Shown piece after piece: positions 11,607 to 21,386 of a stretch of DNA of 64,000 nucleotides. The number at the start of each line of letters is the position of its first letter. Position 1 is the stretch's first letter. The DNA comes from Begonia masoniana (taxonomy: Eukaryota > Streptophyta > Magnoliopsida > Cucurbitales > Begoniaceae): contig CM039508.1 in assembly GCA_022432975.1 (NCBI GenBank), forward strand, positions 47,519,646 through 47,583,645. Direction: 5' to 3'. The notes under the pieces are model-generated. The model was not told the DNA's origin. It saw nothing but the letters and a program-made list of their open reading frames with translations, and made no database searches. Made by a program: the position numbers and the translations under genes.

Positions 11607-12732
11607 TCTATAAAATACAACAATAATTCATTAGAAACCAATAATTAATCATTAGCCAAATCCAACAAAAAACAACAATCTAACAAAGCATAAATCAACC
11701 CAAGCATATATTTTTTTGTAGAAACTATGTTTTATTAGAGACTCTCTTAATATTTGTATTTTAAACTTTGAATGATTTTCTCACGGCTACAAATTTTTGA
11801 GGTTATTTTGAAAGGTGTGTTAATATTATGTGATGATCATAGGAATTCATTAACCAAAAACAATAAATCTAGTCATAAAACTTAGCAGCCATGTCTAACA
11901 TGGGAACTCTAACGAGTTAACACTAACAGATTTCATAAAAGGGGTGACCTTCACCAACTAGACAAGCCACTGTTATAAAAGGGTTGACCTTCACGGTGAA
12001 GGTTTTTGTTTAGGTAATGTCATTTTTCTATGGCCGCCTTTTCCATTGTTTTAAATAGAAAATAATATTTATCTTTGTACCAATATAAATAAATTTTTTT
12101 ATGAACTAGCCTAAATTCAGAAAAATTGTCTATGTATGAACACAAAATTCACTAATCATTTTATTTCCTACAAGCAAGAAAAATCGCAGCTCTATCGATG
12201 TGAGTAAAGGGAGTAACCTGGGGTTTTATAACTTCTTGAACAATCTGTAGAGCAAAATTTTTAGGTAGCCCAGGTTGTTGTATAGCTTTCATGAATACTT
12301 CCTGATAGAGAAAAATCGATGAAAACATATGGTTATTGATTGATCACAAAAGTAAAAAAACAATTCGTAGGTAGTACAACTTATATACAAGGAGCTCTTC
12401 CAAGTATATAATACACGAAATAAAAATCAAATAAGAAGCGGATTTCATTTTTCCCATTTCATTTTTTTAAGCTGGAGACTTTCACTTCCGTTGTACTACC
12501 TTCGTCCTTCACAGCTTACGCCTTACATGAAATACAAAAACTGAAATAGCGGAGAGCTTACGGTTTACCTACGTGTTTCGTCCTTCACAGCAAACTGAAA
12601 GAGAATCGGTGACTGGAAGAGAGAAGAGAAAGATGAAAGAAGTGAACTGTTTGAAGTTGAATAGAGTTAGTAAATTAGGGTTATAATGGTCCATTTCAGT
12701 TTTAGTAGTTTTGTGTCATTAAACCCAAAAAT
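11607..12732 (-). other. hAT 5' region, no further gene found
   Basis: Apart from the orphan exon at 12161-12301 this stretch is AT-rich and intron-like. Two near-identical 'ggttgaccttcac' segments occur at about 11943 and 11974. Pyrimidine-rich sequence at 12590-12660 resembles a 5' leader when read on the minus strand. No tRNA-like or coding signal was seen. Confidence 0.5.
12161..12301 (-). CDS. Orphan exon-like ORF, 46 codons (unrecognised)
   Basis: Directly after a textbook splice acceptor (tttttctctatcag) an open frame runs 46 codons to a TAA at 12161-12163. Its composition looks like ordinary protein (mixed hydrophobic/charged, with QQPGLPKNF and PFTHIDRAAIFLACRK). I do not recognise the family. 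It sits 5' of the hAT transposase ATG on the same strand and inside the region bounded by the hAT end at 15315. It could be a host gene fragment captured by the transposon, or a terminal exon of a degraded host gene. No upstream partner exon was convincingly found. Confidence 0.35.
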   Translation of the reverse strand, partial: EVFMKAIQQPGLPKNFALQIVQEVIKPQVTPFTHIDRAAIFLACRK

Positions 12733-15158
12733 TGTAACACCCGATTTTACGAGATTTTATTTATTCTAATATATAATGATATTTTTGTAAATATGTCAAA
12801 TTAAGTCCGTTTTGTGAACGGAAAGTTTTAATAGAGCCCTAGCAATAAATTGGAATTATTGGTGAAATATGAAAATTTGGAGAAAATGAATCGTTAGCTA
12901 ATTAACGAGATAAGAGATGAAACAAATAGAAAATCAAAAGGGAGGGCAAAATGGTCAATTGATAGGTTGAATGTAATTAAAAACCAAAAATCCCTCCTTT
13001 TCTTCAACACTTCACGATCTCCTCTGCAAAAATCACCTTCCAGGCGATTTTGCTTCCCCTCTCGCGCGATCCCCTTTCCGCTGACCAATGTTTTTCCAAA
13101 CTCCGACGACTCTTCACGTTTCTACTCTGTCTTTGCTCCCTAGTAAGACTTTGTGCTTTTGGGATGTTGGAATTTGATTTCTTGAGCTTAAACGTTTAGG
13201 GTTTTTGTTAAAAACGTGGATTAAGGTTTGAAATCGATAGGTTTAGCGTGATTACGCCTCTAATGGATGTATTGATGGTTATTGGACATAATTAGTCGGT
13301 TTATTGATGAATATTGGAGTTTTGGTGATTGGAGGTTTTGAGAACTCTATTAATGGAGGTTTAGAGATGTCGAGCGCGAATTGCTCGACAAAATGCCTCA
13401 ATGAATTAAAATGGAGTTTTAGGAAATTTCCTTAGCTAGGAGTTTAGTTAGTCTTCGAAATTCAATGTTCTAGGCCCAGTTTTAATGATAATTTCTATGA
13501 ATTGGTTTAGGTGAACAACGCTCGTGGGCGGAGCTCGGTGTGCTATGGACGCGAGGTAAGTCTTCGTGCTTTGTTTGGCCGATTTGGCCTACACCAAGAG
13601 TTATGATGTTATTGAGGATATTGGTGAATTCCGTAGTTGTAGAGTAAGTGGTTGGGTAGTTTAGGAGTATAGGTTGTGGTGTGTTTTCTAAGATTTATTG
13701 TGCGTTTTCTATGTCAATTATGAATTGTACATGCATCACACTCTTTCAAAATAGCATGAAAATGAGTTCCTACACGGTTTTATAAAAAGAACGGAATTAA
13801 TGAAAAGAAACGAATGCACGTAATCCCGGTCATGATGGGGTGGGGTTCAGACATGGCTGTCATGTGGGTGAAGCATGTTTTTCCCCCGGTAGATGGAAAG
13901 GGCTGTCTAACCGCCAGACGTGCCCTCTCCATCTGGTGAGAGTAGACTTTGGTGACATCCCGCTATGTAATGTAAGGATTAAAACGATTGCATGATTTTA
14001 TGAACGATATATGCACAACATGCATTTGCATTTACGTAGACTTACTGAGCCTGTAGCTCATAGAATGTCTCTATGGTGTAGGTGATTTTGAAACAGATGA
14101 GGATGATATTCCTCCACCCGATGCTTGAGCTGGTTGATGAAGGGTGCCCGTGGGAGTGCACTGGGCGGTCGATGCGTATTTTGACCCGTGGGGGGATGGA
14201 CGTATAGGTATTTTGCTGTGATAGGGTAAATGATTTGGAAAGTGTATAGATAGTGCGTTTTGATTTATTAGTCGGGAAATTACGAAAAAAATGGTTTTGT
14301 GAACAAACGTATAGGATGTCTAAGTGATGATTTTGAAATTCTATACTGGAACTGCTTGGTTGTCAAACTTCGTAGGGATTTTGGTTAGTTTTCAAATGAA
14401 TCCACGTAATTCGTTTTCATGAAATTTACTCCGTTTTAAACGCTTTGAGTCGTGTTATAGTGATTGGTGAATTGAGGAATGAGTGAGATTGTGAAGGATG
14501 TGCACGTATTGAGTGATTTTATGTTGAAATGTATTGTTATGATGAATGTGGTGTTGGTGTAGTTTTATGAAGTTTGGTGATAAGTTATAGGATTTAAAAG
14601 AAGAAGAAGAAAGGAGGAAAAGAGAAGAGGCAGCTCTCTGGAATTCGGATTCCAGAGAGCATGTCGATCGATCGCCAGAGGGGGGCAATCGATCGGCATA
14701 TATGTTGGCAACTTTCTGGTTTTTCTAGAGAGGTTGCCGATCGATCGCCAGAATGGGCGATCGATCGGCTACCTTACTGTGGCCGCGCTCTGGATTTTCC
14801 AGAGCGTGTGCTGATCAATCGCCTAGTAGGGGCGATCGATCGGCTAGTAGTGATTCGGGAAGGGCGATCGATCGCCTGGCATCAAATCGCCACAGGCGAT
14901 CGATCAGCTGAAATGGCCGATCGATCGGCTGAAATGGCCGATCGATCGGCTATACATTTTTCGGGAAAAATGCTCTTTTTGCCCTCGATCACTTGACCGA
15001 TTGTTATTCTGATATTAATAGATTTTCCTTAAATGATTTTGATGATGAATTTAACGATTTAGACTTTGATTTAATGTTTTCAAAGTTGAAATTTACTTAA
15101 TGCACAAAACGAAAAATTTATACGGGAACTTTGAGGCATAGGTTTAAGGGACGTTACA
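12733..15158 (+). mobile_element. Solo LTR, gypsy type, TSD AAAAT
   Basis: Starts TGTAACACCCGA and ends GACGTTACA (2426 bp), flanked by AAAAT at 12728-12732 and 15159-15163. No internal region remains, so it is a solo LTR from recombination between two LTRs. It holds a predicted mini-exon 13511-13555 (TTTAG acceptor, GAG|GTAAGT donor), a 'ggcctacacc' box, and an acceptor-like GGTGTAG ending at 14081. Its second half carries CGATCGATCG repeats, not the GGTGGATGT array. It is inserted in the 5' part of the hAT element. Confidence 0.92.
14660..14955 (+). repeat. CGATCGATCGGC palindromic array
   Basis: The self-complementary word GATCGATCG with GCC/GGC flanks occurs about ten times in under 300 bp, ending in two tandem 'gaaatggccgatcgatcggct' units. 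It occupies the same relative LTR position as the GGTGGATGT arrays of the other families. The sense and antisense ORFs across it are repeat translations. Confidence 0.9.
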
Positions 15159-15315
15159 AAAATCGAATCGGGAATTTTGGTTCTGATAAAGGAAAATCGA
15201 ATTTAATTTCTTTTATGTGCAAAACCAACAAGAACCGGACCAAATATGTCGGTTCTAGTCCGGTTCTTTTCTGGTCCGGTTCTTCAGTTTGGGTATGTTT
15301 TGCTCACCCCTACTG
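15159..15315 (-). mobile_element. Terminal region of a hAT element (5' side of transposase)
   Basis: On the minus strand the end reads CAGTAGGGGTGAGCAAAAC, followed by repeated ACCGGAC/GAACCGG words. This is the usual look of plant hAT ends (TAGGGGTG-type TIR plus subterminal repeats). It lies upstream of the BED-finger transposase on the same strand and is split from it only by the solo LTR at 12733-15158. The opposite TIR and the 8-bp TSD are not recoverable because the other end is lost beyond the LTR at 11134. Confidence 0.55.
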
Positions 15316-15718
15316 AATTGTACCTTCTTCTCCCTTTTTGTTAACAGAATAATTGATCGGAGGGACTATCATGTGCGAGAAAAAATGATATCCAATGCAT
15401 GAAGATATGATAGTGAGAGAGATATTGCCTATTTTCAAAATTATCAAATATCAACCTACTTAATTAATTAATTAATTTATTATACAAGCAAAGTGAATTC
15501 CAGTTAGATAAGAAAGAATGCAAACAATGGACGTCGAAGATAAAATCGTAACGGGGCAAAATGCCATAACTAAATCGCAACAGACCTCTGCATAAGCATC
15601 TTTCTGGCTTCTTCGTCTTCTCCTATCATCTTGTGAAAGCGACCTGTGTTTTTTATATAAATAGTCAAGATTTTTCATAAAATGTTAATTCTTTTTCCTA
15701 AGGTGGTGGTAGGTTCGT
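15316..15718. other. No gene identified
   Basis: AT-rich sequence with a (TTAA)n-like stretch near 15460. A minus-strand ORF of 68 codons at 15472-15678 has a TATA-like word (TTTATATAA) just inside it and basic-rich composition, but no recognisable domain. I treat it as non-coding. Confidence 0.4.
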
Positions 15719-16008
15719 TAGACATGACAAAAGAGCTAGTCGAGCCGAGACGAGCCTGAAAAAATCCGGCTCACCAAACTTGGCGAGCTTGACGAGCTCA
15801 CTTTAAAAAAATTTCAATTCGAGCCGGCTCGTGAGCCACGAGCCAAGCTGAGTCGAGTTAACGAGTTTAACGAGCCGAGCATAAATAAATGTTCCCAATA
15901 ACTTCAAAAGGAAAACTAAATTGAAATAATTTTTGATGAAAAAAATAAATAAGTGTCAAGCCGAGTGGACGTGCTGGCGAGTCACCCAGCTCGTTTAACA
16001 TCTCTAAT
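15719..16008. mobile_element. Candidate non-autonomous hAT-like element (GAGCC-rich ends)
   Basis: The left edge TAGACATGACAAAAGAGC and the reverse complement of the right edge (TAGAGATGTTAAACGAGC) agree at most positions. The interior near both ends is full of GAGCCGAG / CGAGCTC words typical of hAT subterminal repeats. No convincing 8-bp TSD is visible, so the exact ends are uncertain. A similar edge (TAGAGATGTTAAACGAGCC) recurs at about 16507 and may be the end of the hAT copy whose transposase lies at 18776-19256. Confidence 0.4.
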
Positions 16009-16695
16009 TGTGATAGACAAATGTAAATGCTAAATTGAGATTATCTTGTATTGTGATTTTTTGTTCAATTTTTAATCAATAATGTGGATGATAAAGTAAT
16101 TTCATAGAATATTGACCATGTTAAAGACATTAACTTAGTGAATAAAATAATATTCATATAAATTCAAAGAGATAAAATAATGAATTCGTATTACTAAAAC
16201 AGTTAAATTGATAAACGATGATAAAAATATAAATTACTTAATTAAAAATAAAAATAAATTGATGGAAAGAAAATTAGTATTAAATGTAGATAGTGAGATA
16301 AAAAATTTAATTATTCATTTTAAAAAATAAAAAATAGATGAAAAGTTACCAAACAAATTAAAAATAAATAAATAATCTCTCTCCCACAAAAAAAGGAATG
16401 GCCCCTTTCATTGTGCTATAAAAGGTAGTGGGCATTGGGCAAAGGAAATAAAAAATAGTAAAATATTAAAATGAGAAACAAAAAACGGCTTGCTAGTCAC
16501 AGATAGAGATGTTAAACGAGCCGGCCAATCCGAAACTGGGAAGACCTAACTCACCAAATCTGCTGAGCCGAGCCTAATGAGTTAACTCTAAAAAATTTTC
16601 AACCTGAGCCGGCTTGCGAGTTGACCCAACGAAACTAACGAGCCGATCTTAACGAACCCAACATATATAAATAAAATTATTGTATATAAATATAT
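16009..16695. other. AT-rich spacer with a second hAT-like edge
   Basis: 16009-16500 is very AT-rich with no coding signal. From about 16507 the GAGCCGG-rich subterminal-like sequence begins and runs up to the Cassandra insertion at 16696. The same AT-rich context resumes at 18370. Confidence 0.4.
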
Positions 16696-16779
16696 TGTAA
16701 CGACCCCTTATCCCGGCAAGATATTGTTCGCTCTGGGGATTGGGCCGCAGCCCAATATCCCCCCTCACGGCTTTATTTG

Positions 16780-16866
16780 GCGAGGACTTCCCAGTCGGTC
16801 ACCCAACTTGGTACTACTCTTGCTAAATCACTTTTAATTTCAGAGTTCTTATGGGATTCGTTGCCA
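16780..16866 (-). promoter_or_regulatory. 5S rRNA-derived Pol III promoter region in Cassandra LTR
   Basis: Reverse complement shows the 5S rRNA gene core: a CCCATAAGAACTC start, a box A-like AAGT...AAGTG segment, GAGTAGTACCAAGTTGGGTGACC (box C region) and GGGAAGTCCTCGCC. 5S homology in LTRs is the diagnostic trait of Cassandra TRIMs. The box A region is more diverged here than in the copy at 18207. Confidence 0.8.
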
Positions 16867-17433
16867 ATTATGCTTCAAAATGCGTCTTACTATCTTGGGA
16901 GAGTCTCTTTACATATGTTTCATTTCCACGTACTTTCCCAAGCGATGTGCGATTGTGACGACCCCCCTTTCTACGACCGAACCCTCCAGCCCAAGTCCAA
17001 CTCGGGATCCGCAGAGTTTTAACCCAGCACGTCACCCTCCGGCCCAAGTCCTACTCAGGATTCACGGAGCACTGAGTGGTTCCTCCTCATACGTGTCCAT
17101 TCGGGTCATCACAATCACCCCCCGGGGGCCCAACGTCCTCGTTGGCCACATTTCTGGTTGGGTACAGGCTCTGATACCATTTGTAACGACCCCTTATGTG
17201 ATAACCCGGATGTGTAAGTATGTGTACAATGACTGCACGAACCGGAACCCGGATGACGGTACGTCCGCCCGGGCGAATCGGAAGGTGACGGGTCGTAAAA
17301 AGGAGGTCGTCACAATCCCACATCGCTTGGGAAAGTATGTGGAAATGAAACATATGTAAAGAGACCCTCCCAAGATAGCAAGACGTGTTTTGGAGCACAA
17401 TTGACAACGGCGTTTTGGAGCACAATTGACAAC

Positions 17434-17516
17434 AGATCCCATAAGAACTCCGAAGTTAAAAGTGCTTCGGTGAGAGCAATACGAGGTTGGGTGACCGACT
17501 TGGAAGTCCTCGCCAA
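17434..17516 (+). promoter_or_regulatory. 5S rRNA-derived region, Cassandra unit 1
   Basis: CAGATCCCATAAGAACTCC, a box A-like GAAGTTAAAAGTGCTTCGG, a box C-like GAGGTTGGGTGACCG and GGAAGTCCTCGCC are in the same order and spacing as 5S rRNA genes. The surrounding LTR is cut short by the CAGAG-CAGAG deletion. A ~26-bp tandem duplication (cgttttggagcacaattgac) immediately precedes it. Confidence 0.82.
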
Positions 17517-17800
17517 ACAAATCCGTGAGGGGAGGATATTGATTGGGCTACGACCAAATCCTCAGAGCCTGTACCCAACCGAAAATGTGGCCAACGAGGA
17601 TGTTGGGCCCCTGAGGGGGGCTGATTGTGATGACCCGGATGTGTAAGTATGTGTACGGGTCGTAAAAAGGTAGGTCGTCAAATCCCACATCGCTTGGGAA
17701 AGTATGTGGAAATGAAACATATGTAAAGAGACCCTCCCAAGATAGCAAGACGTGTTTTGGAGCACAATTGACAACGGCGTTTTGGAGCACAATTGACAAC

Positions 17801-17882
17801 AGATCCCATAAGAACTCCGAAGTTAAAAGTGTTTCGGTGATAGTAGTACCAAGTTGGGTGACCGACTTGGAAGTCCTCGCCA
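17801..17882 (+). promoter_or_regulatory. 5S rRNA-derived region, Cassandra unit 2
   Basis: Same 5S-like block as in unit 1, with GTGATAGTAGTACCAAGTTGGGTGACC, closer to true 5S rRNA sequence (AGTAGTACTAGGATGGGTGACC) in the middle. The unit also lacks ~80 bp near its LTR start. Confidence 0.82.
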
Positions 17883-18206
17883 AACAAATCCGTGAGGGGA
17901 GGATATTGATTGGGCTACGACCAAATCCTCAGAGCCTGTACCCAACCGAAAATGTGGCCAACGAGGATGTTGGGCCCCTGAGGGGGGCTGATTGTGATGA
18001 CCCGGATGTGTAAGTATGTGTACGATGGCTGCACGAACCGGAACCCGGATGACGGTACATCCGCGCGGGCGAACCGGAAGGTGAAGGGTTGTAAAAAAGG
18101 GGTCATCACAATCTCACGTCGCTTGGGGAAGTATATGGAAATGAAACATATATAAAGAGACCCTCCCAAGATAATAAGACGCGTTTTGGAGCACAATTGA
18201 CAACGG

Positions 18207-18291
18207 ATCCCATAAGAACTCCGAAGTTAAAAGTGCTTCGGTGAGAGCAATACGAGGTTGGGTGACCGACTGGGAAGTCCTCGCCAAACAA
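18207..18291 (+). promoter_or_regulatory. 5S rRNA-derived region, terminal plus LTR
   Basis: GGATCCCATAAGAACTCCG, AAGTTAAAAGTGCTTCGG, GAGGTTGGGTGACCGACTGG and GAAGTCCTCGCC. This is the best conserved copy in this complex and the only one in an LTR with a complete 3' end. Confidence 0.85.
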
Positions 18292-18369
18292 AGCCGTGAG
18301 GGGAGGATATTGGGTTACGACCCAATCCCCAGAGCGGACAATATCTTGCTGGGATAAGGGGTCGTTACA

Positions 18370-18775
18370 TATATTATATATTTTTTAAATTTTAGTTATT
18401 AAAACTATAATAAATATTTATTATTGTAATGTTAAAATATGATAGTTAGTCATCTAAATAATAAAATTATTTAATTAATATTAAAATGACATGTAATTAT
18501 AAAAAAATTATTTAAGACAAATATATAAAAAATAACATTGATTATAAATTTGACACTTGCATCACTACAAATTAGACACATCTCAATTAGGTTGACACCC
18601 ATCTAATTGTCAATCATGTGCAAAATGTCAAAAAAAATTATAAGTTAAAAAAATACTTCAAAAATCAATTTACAATAGATCCAAATTTAAATAAAAAGCT
18701 AGTCTTCAACGTCTAAATTTTTAAAATCTTCTAGGATTTCGTCCTCTCATTGTTGATTTTCGTAATGACGTCATT
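18370..18775. other. AT-rich sequence, 3' flank of a hAT transposase
   Basis: No gene. It continues the AT-rich context left of the Cassandra complex. A CACTACAAATTAGACAC word at about 18561 resembles a CACTA-type end, but no partner terminus was found. Confidence 0.35.
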
Positions 18776-19256
18776 TTAATCCTTCATGCAAATAACTGCC
18801 TCCACAAAGTTGTGAGCAAGTCTTCCTCGGCGTTTATCGTACACATGTCCACCTGCACTAAAAACAGACTCTGATGCTACGGTAGAGAACATAGATGTTA
18901 GTAGATTGCATGTCATTTTAGAAAAAATATAATATATAGTGAAAAACATTTTTCACCAATCTAGAAATATCAAAGTTTTCGTCGCAAGAAAATTGATATC
19001 GAGTGCCAAAATAAATATGTATTTCATTTTGCATAGAACTGGAATAAACATCTACATCTAATTGATTCCAAATATCATGAATACCAAATTGTAGAGCTAC
19101 AATAGCTCCACCACCACTACTAGAACTAGAATGTGAATAAGGACGTGAACGACTAACATTAGAATATTTAATTTCATAAGAATAATATAAAATAGCAATT
19201 TCATGTGTTATTTGATCACTAGAAAGTAAATGAGTAATATGTAATTTAGTAGAAAT
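18776..19256 (-). pseudogene. hAT transposase C-terminal part with dimerisation domain
   Basis: Minus-strand translation ends at TAA (18776-18778) with STVASESVFSAGG, then DKRRGRL and VEAVICMKD, the signature of the hAT C-terminal dimerisation domain. Upstream, after a frameshift near 18930, the frame reads a Ser/Gly-rich linker, then DIWNQLDVDVYSS, YFGTRYQF and FDISRLVK, matching the usual 'ELD-Y...FDILGWWK' region. A Trp-to-Leu change and the frameshift indicate decay. The gene is cut at 19256/19257 by an LTR-like edge (TGTCAGAACCCG). Confidence 0.85.
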
Positions 19257-20222
19257 TGTCAGAACCCGACCCGTGGCCCCAACAGGTGGAACGGATTCCC
19301 GAGGTGGGAAGCTTCCGGAAGCAACCTACAACAAAACATATATTCCCTAAGTAGGAACTTTCAAATGACATACACCATGCATTTCCTATCTAGCATCCTA
19401 AATTATGATATTTTTCAATAACATCCAAATAATATATATAACAACCGAAATACATTTCATAAGTTGAAATATATTACATCATCGCCAAATTTTTTACATA
19501 AGCCTTAACATACTCAAACGGAAGCGTAAACAAAATATAAATACACATAAGTCACGACAAGTGACTTTCCACGACCCAAAGACCATCCATCCATGATCTT
19601 TCACTTATGCCTCTTGTACACTTTACTTTGCCTTGGATTTTTCTGTCTTGATAAAATGTCATCGATATCTGAAAAATGGAGATATTTCACATAATGAATC
19701 ATTGCCCCAGCAAATAAATCTAACCACTAGAATATCTAGCTCAGACTCTATTTACACCATCCAGACCCAAACGTCATCCTCCACCTAATCATTGATTATT
19801 TTGAAATCAACTTATATCAATTATGTTTTGATTCGAAATCCATGTCATTTATATAAAATGCATGCAAGTTCGTAATTCGAACCATTTAAAATTCATCAAC
19901 CACGGTTTAAAACTCATTTCAATGATTAAATAAATATAATGCAATTTCAAAGAAAATCTGTATTATTTAAATACACGGTTTAAAATCATTCTCCACAAAT
20001 AGATAAATCCAATGCATTATAGTAAATATGCACGATTTAAAACTATCTTTTCTAAAAAACATCCAATGTAATTTTTTTAACATTAAAATTGAAATGTAAA
20101 AAAAAATGCAATCCACTCTAAATTGACTCATATGACCGTAATCCACCACTACAGTTGCTGGGTTTTCTCTGGTAGGGCTGTAGAACCCCTATTGTTTTAT
20201 TCTTCTCGAGGATTTAGGGATT

Positions 20223-20443
20223 TTCAACCCAATGAGGACGTTTTGCGTAAGGCTCCAAATCATTTTCATAGTCATATTCATCATCCCTCATGAAGAGGCA
20301 AGTTCAGCCCCAATGAGTTTTTATGTTACTACGGCTTCCAACTTCCTTTTTCAACCCAATGAGGACGTTTTGCGTAAGGCTCCAAATTATTTTCATAGTC
20401 ATATTCATCATCCCTCATGAAGAGGCAAGTTCAGCCCCATTGT
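20223..20443. repeat. Imperfect tandem duplication, ~120 bp x 2
   Basis: The segment from 'ttttcaacccaatgaggacg' to 'aagttcagcccca' occurs at about 20222-20312 and again at about 20346-20438 with one or two changes. Between them is a short unique spacer. ORFs across it are not convincing. Confidence 0.9.
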
Positions 20444-21371
20444 AAAATGTATAAAAAACAGAATCGTTTTCTCAATTAAAATAGAATCATTTTCTTAATC
20501 TCACTTGTAACATGCGAGGTAAGTTCATGCTCATCATTCCAAATATAAATTAACATCAAGTACACAACATAACCAATGCACTAAAATGTAGCATAGTTTA
20601 ATAACTAGACACAAAATAGATGCATCATTAGGCATCAAAACAGAAACATCAACATGGTTAAAAAACAGAATTTTTTTCTAACTCCATTTTAACATGCAAT
20701 TAGTTTCATGTTTTCATTTTAGAATATAAATCCAAGCATCAACTAAGACCCTAAACATATTTAAAACACATTTTAGATAAGGCATGGTAAAACATTTTCA
20801 TAACATTTTAGATACTTTTAAAAGACACAAAAACTCAAAACTAAAAACAGCAAAAGACAAACTCAATTTGGACAAACAACGCTCCTTGAATTTAAATCAA
20901 TTGCTTAGTCTTGGAGACTCCAAATTCAGACCTAAAACTAACACAAGAACAGCAAACAAATGGTCCTAACAAGTGCTATCCAAAACAGAAAAGAAAAATT
21001 CCAAAACAGAACAGCAAACAATGAGCTAATCATGTGATAAACATGCTGAAGATAAAACAGTTTATAACGTTCAAGTGAGGATCATTCCAGTTAATCTAAA
21101 CAGCATACTTCAATGAGTAATTCACCTAGACACAGGACATTCTAGACAATAACAACAAAACATAAAACAACAGAAATGAAAACACTCAAACAGAACAAGA
21201 ACGAAAAATAAAACATGCTGACACGAGACACTATCTAAACAGAGATCAAACATGCTTAAAACAAGATGCTGGTGGGTGAAACATGGACAAATAAACAGAA
21301 CAACAAAGGACAAAAGACTAACAGAGAAAGAACATAAAACAGAGAAATGAAAACAACACAAAGCCAGGTTT

Positions 21372-21386
21372 GGCTATGATACCAAA
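21372..21386 (-). other. Primer binding site (tRNA-iMet type)
   Basis: Minus-strand TTTGGTATCATAGCC follows directly after the LTR end ATCTTATCA. It differs from the usual plant iMet PBS TGGTATCAGAGCC by one base. It places an LTR at 21387 on and an internal region below 21386. Confidence 0.65.

Larger units (their letters stand above)
16696..18369. mobile_element. Cassandra TRIM complex: inverted plus tandem LTRs
   Basis: Both outer ends are LTR ends in opposite orientation: TGTAACGACCCC at 16696 and GGGGTCGTTACA at 18369. They are flanked by one 5-mer, TATAT (16691-16695 and 18370-18374; AT-rich, so a chance match is possible). Order: minus-strand LTR (16696-17113), minus-strand internal with PBS (17114-17181), a 15-bp LTR stub (17182-17196), then plus-strand LTR+internal units at 17197-17625 and 17626-17992 and a final plus LTR at 17993-18369. 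Both plus units lack the LTR 3' end and PBS, joined at the shared word CAGAG. The left LTR differs strongly from the right ones in its first ~150 bp, so two subfamilies are combined. There is no coding capacity; the many short ORFs here are shadows. Confidence 0.85.
19257..21386. mobile_element. Non-coding LTR-retrotransposon debris
   Basis: An LTR-like edge TGTCAGAACCCGACCCG at 19257 interrupts the hAT gene. From 21386 downward on the minus strand the sequence is a T-rich leader following a PBS-like site. No gag or pol frame is present, so it could be a large non-autonomous derivative or two fused partial elements. Orientation of the 19257 edge is undecided because its partner end was not found. 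A GAG|GTAAGTTC donor-like word lies at about 20517. Confidence 0.4.

Noticed and set aside
15472..15678. 68-codon basic ORF with an internal TATA-like word
   Set aside because: No domain, AT-rich context between repeats, no partner exon; not enough to call a gene.
16780..18291. True 5S rRNA genes
   Set aside because: Only the ~80-bp internal promoter half is similar, box A is altered, and the blocks sit inside LTRs with PBS and TSD. Cassandra explains them.
18555..18600. CACTA transposon terminus (CACTACAAATTAG)
   Set aside because: Single short match with no second terminus or 3-bp TSD visible.
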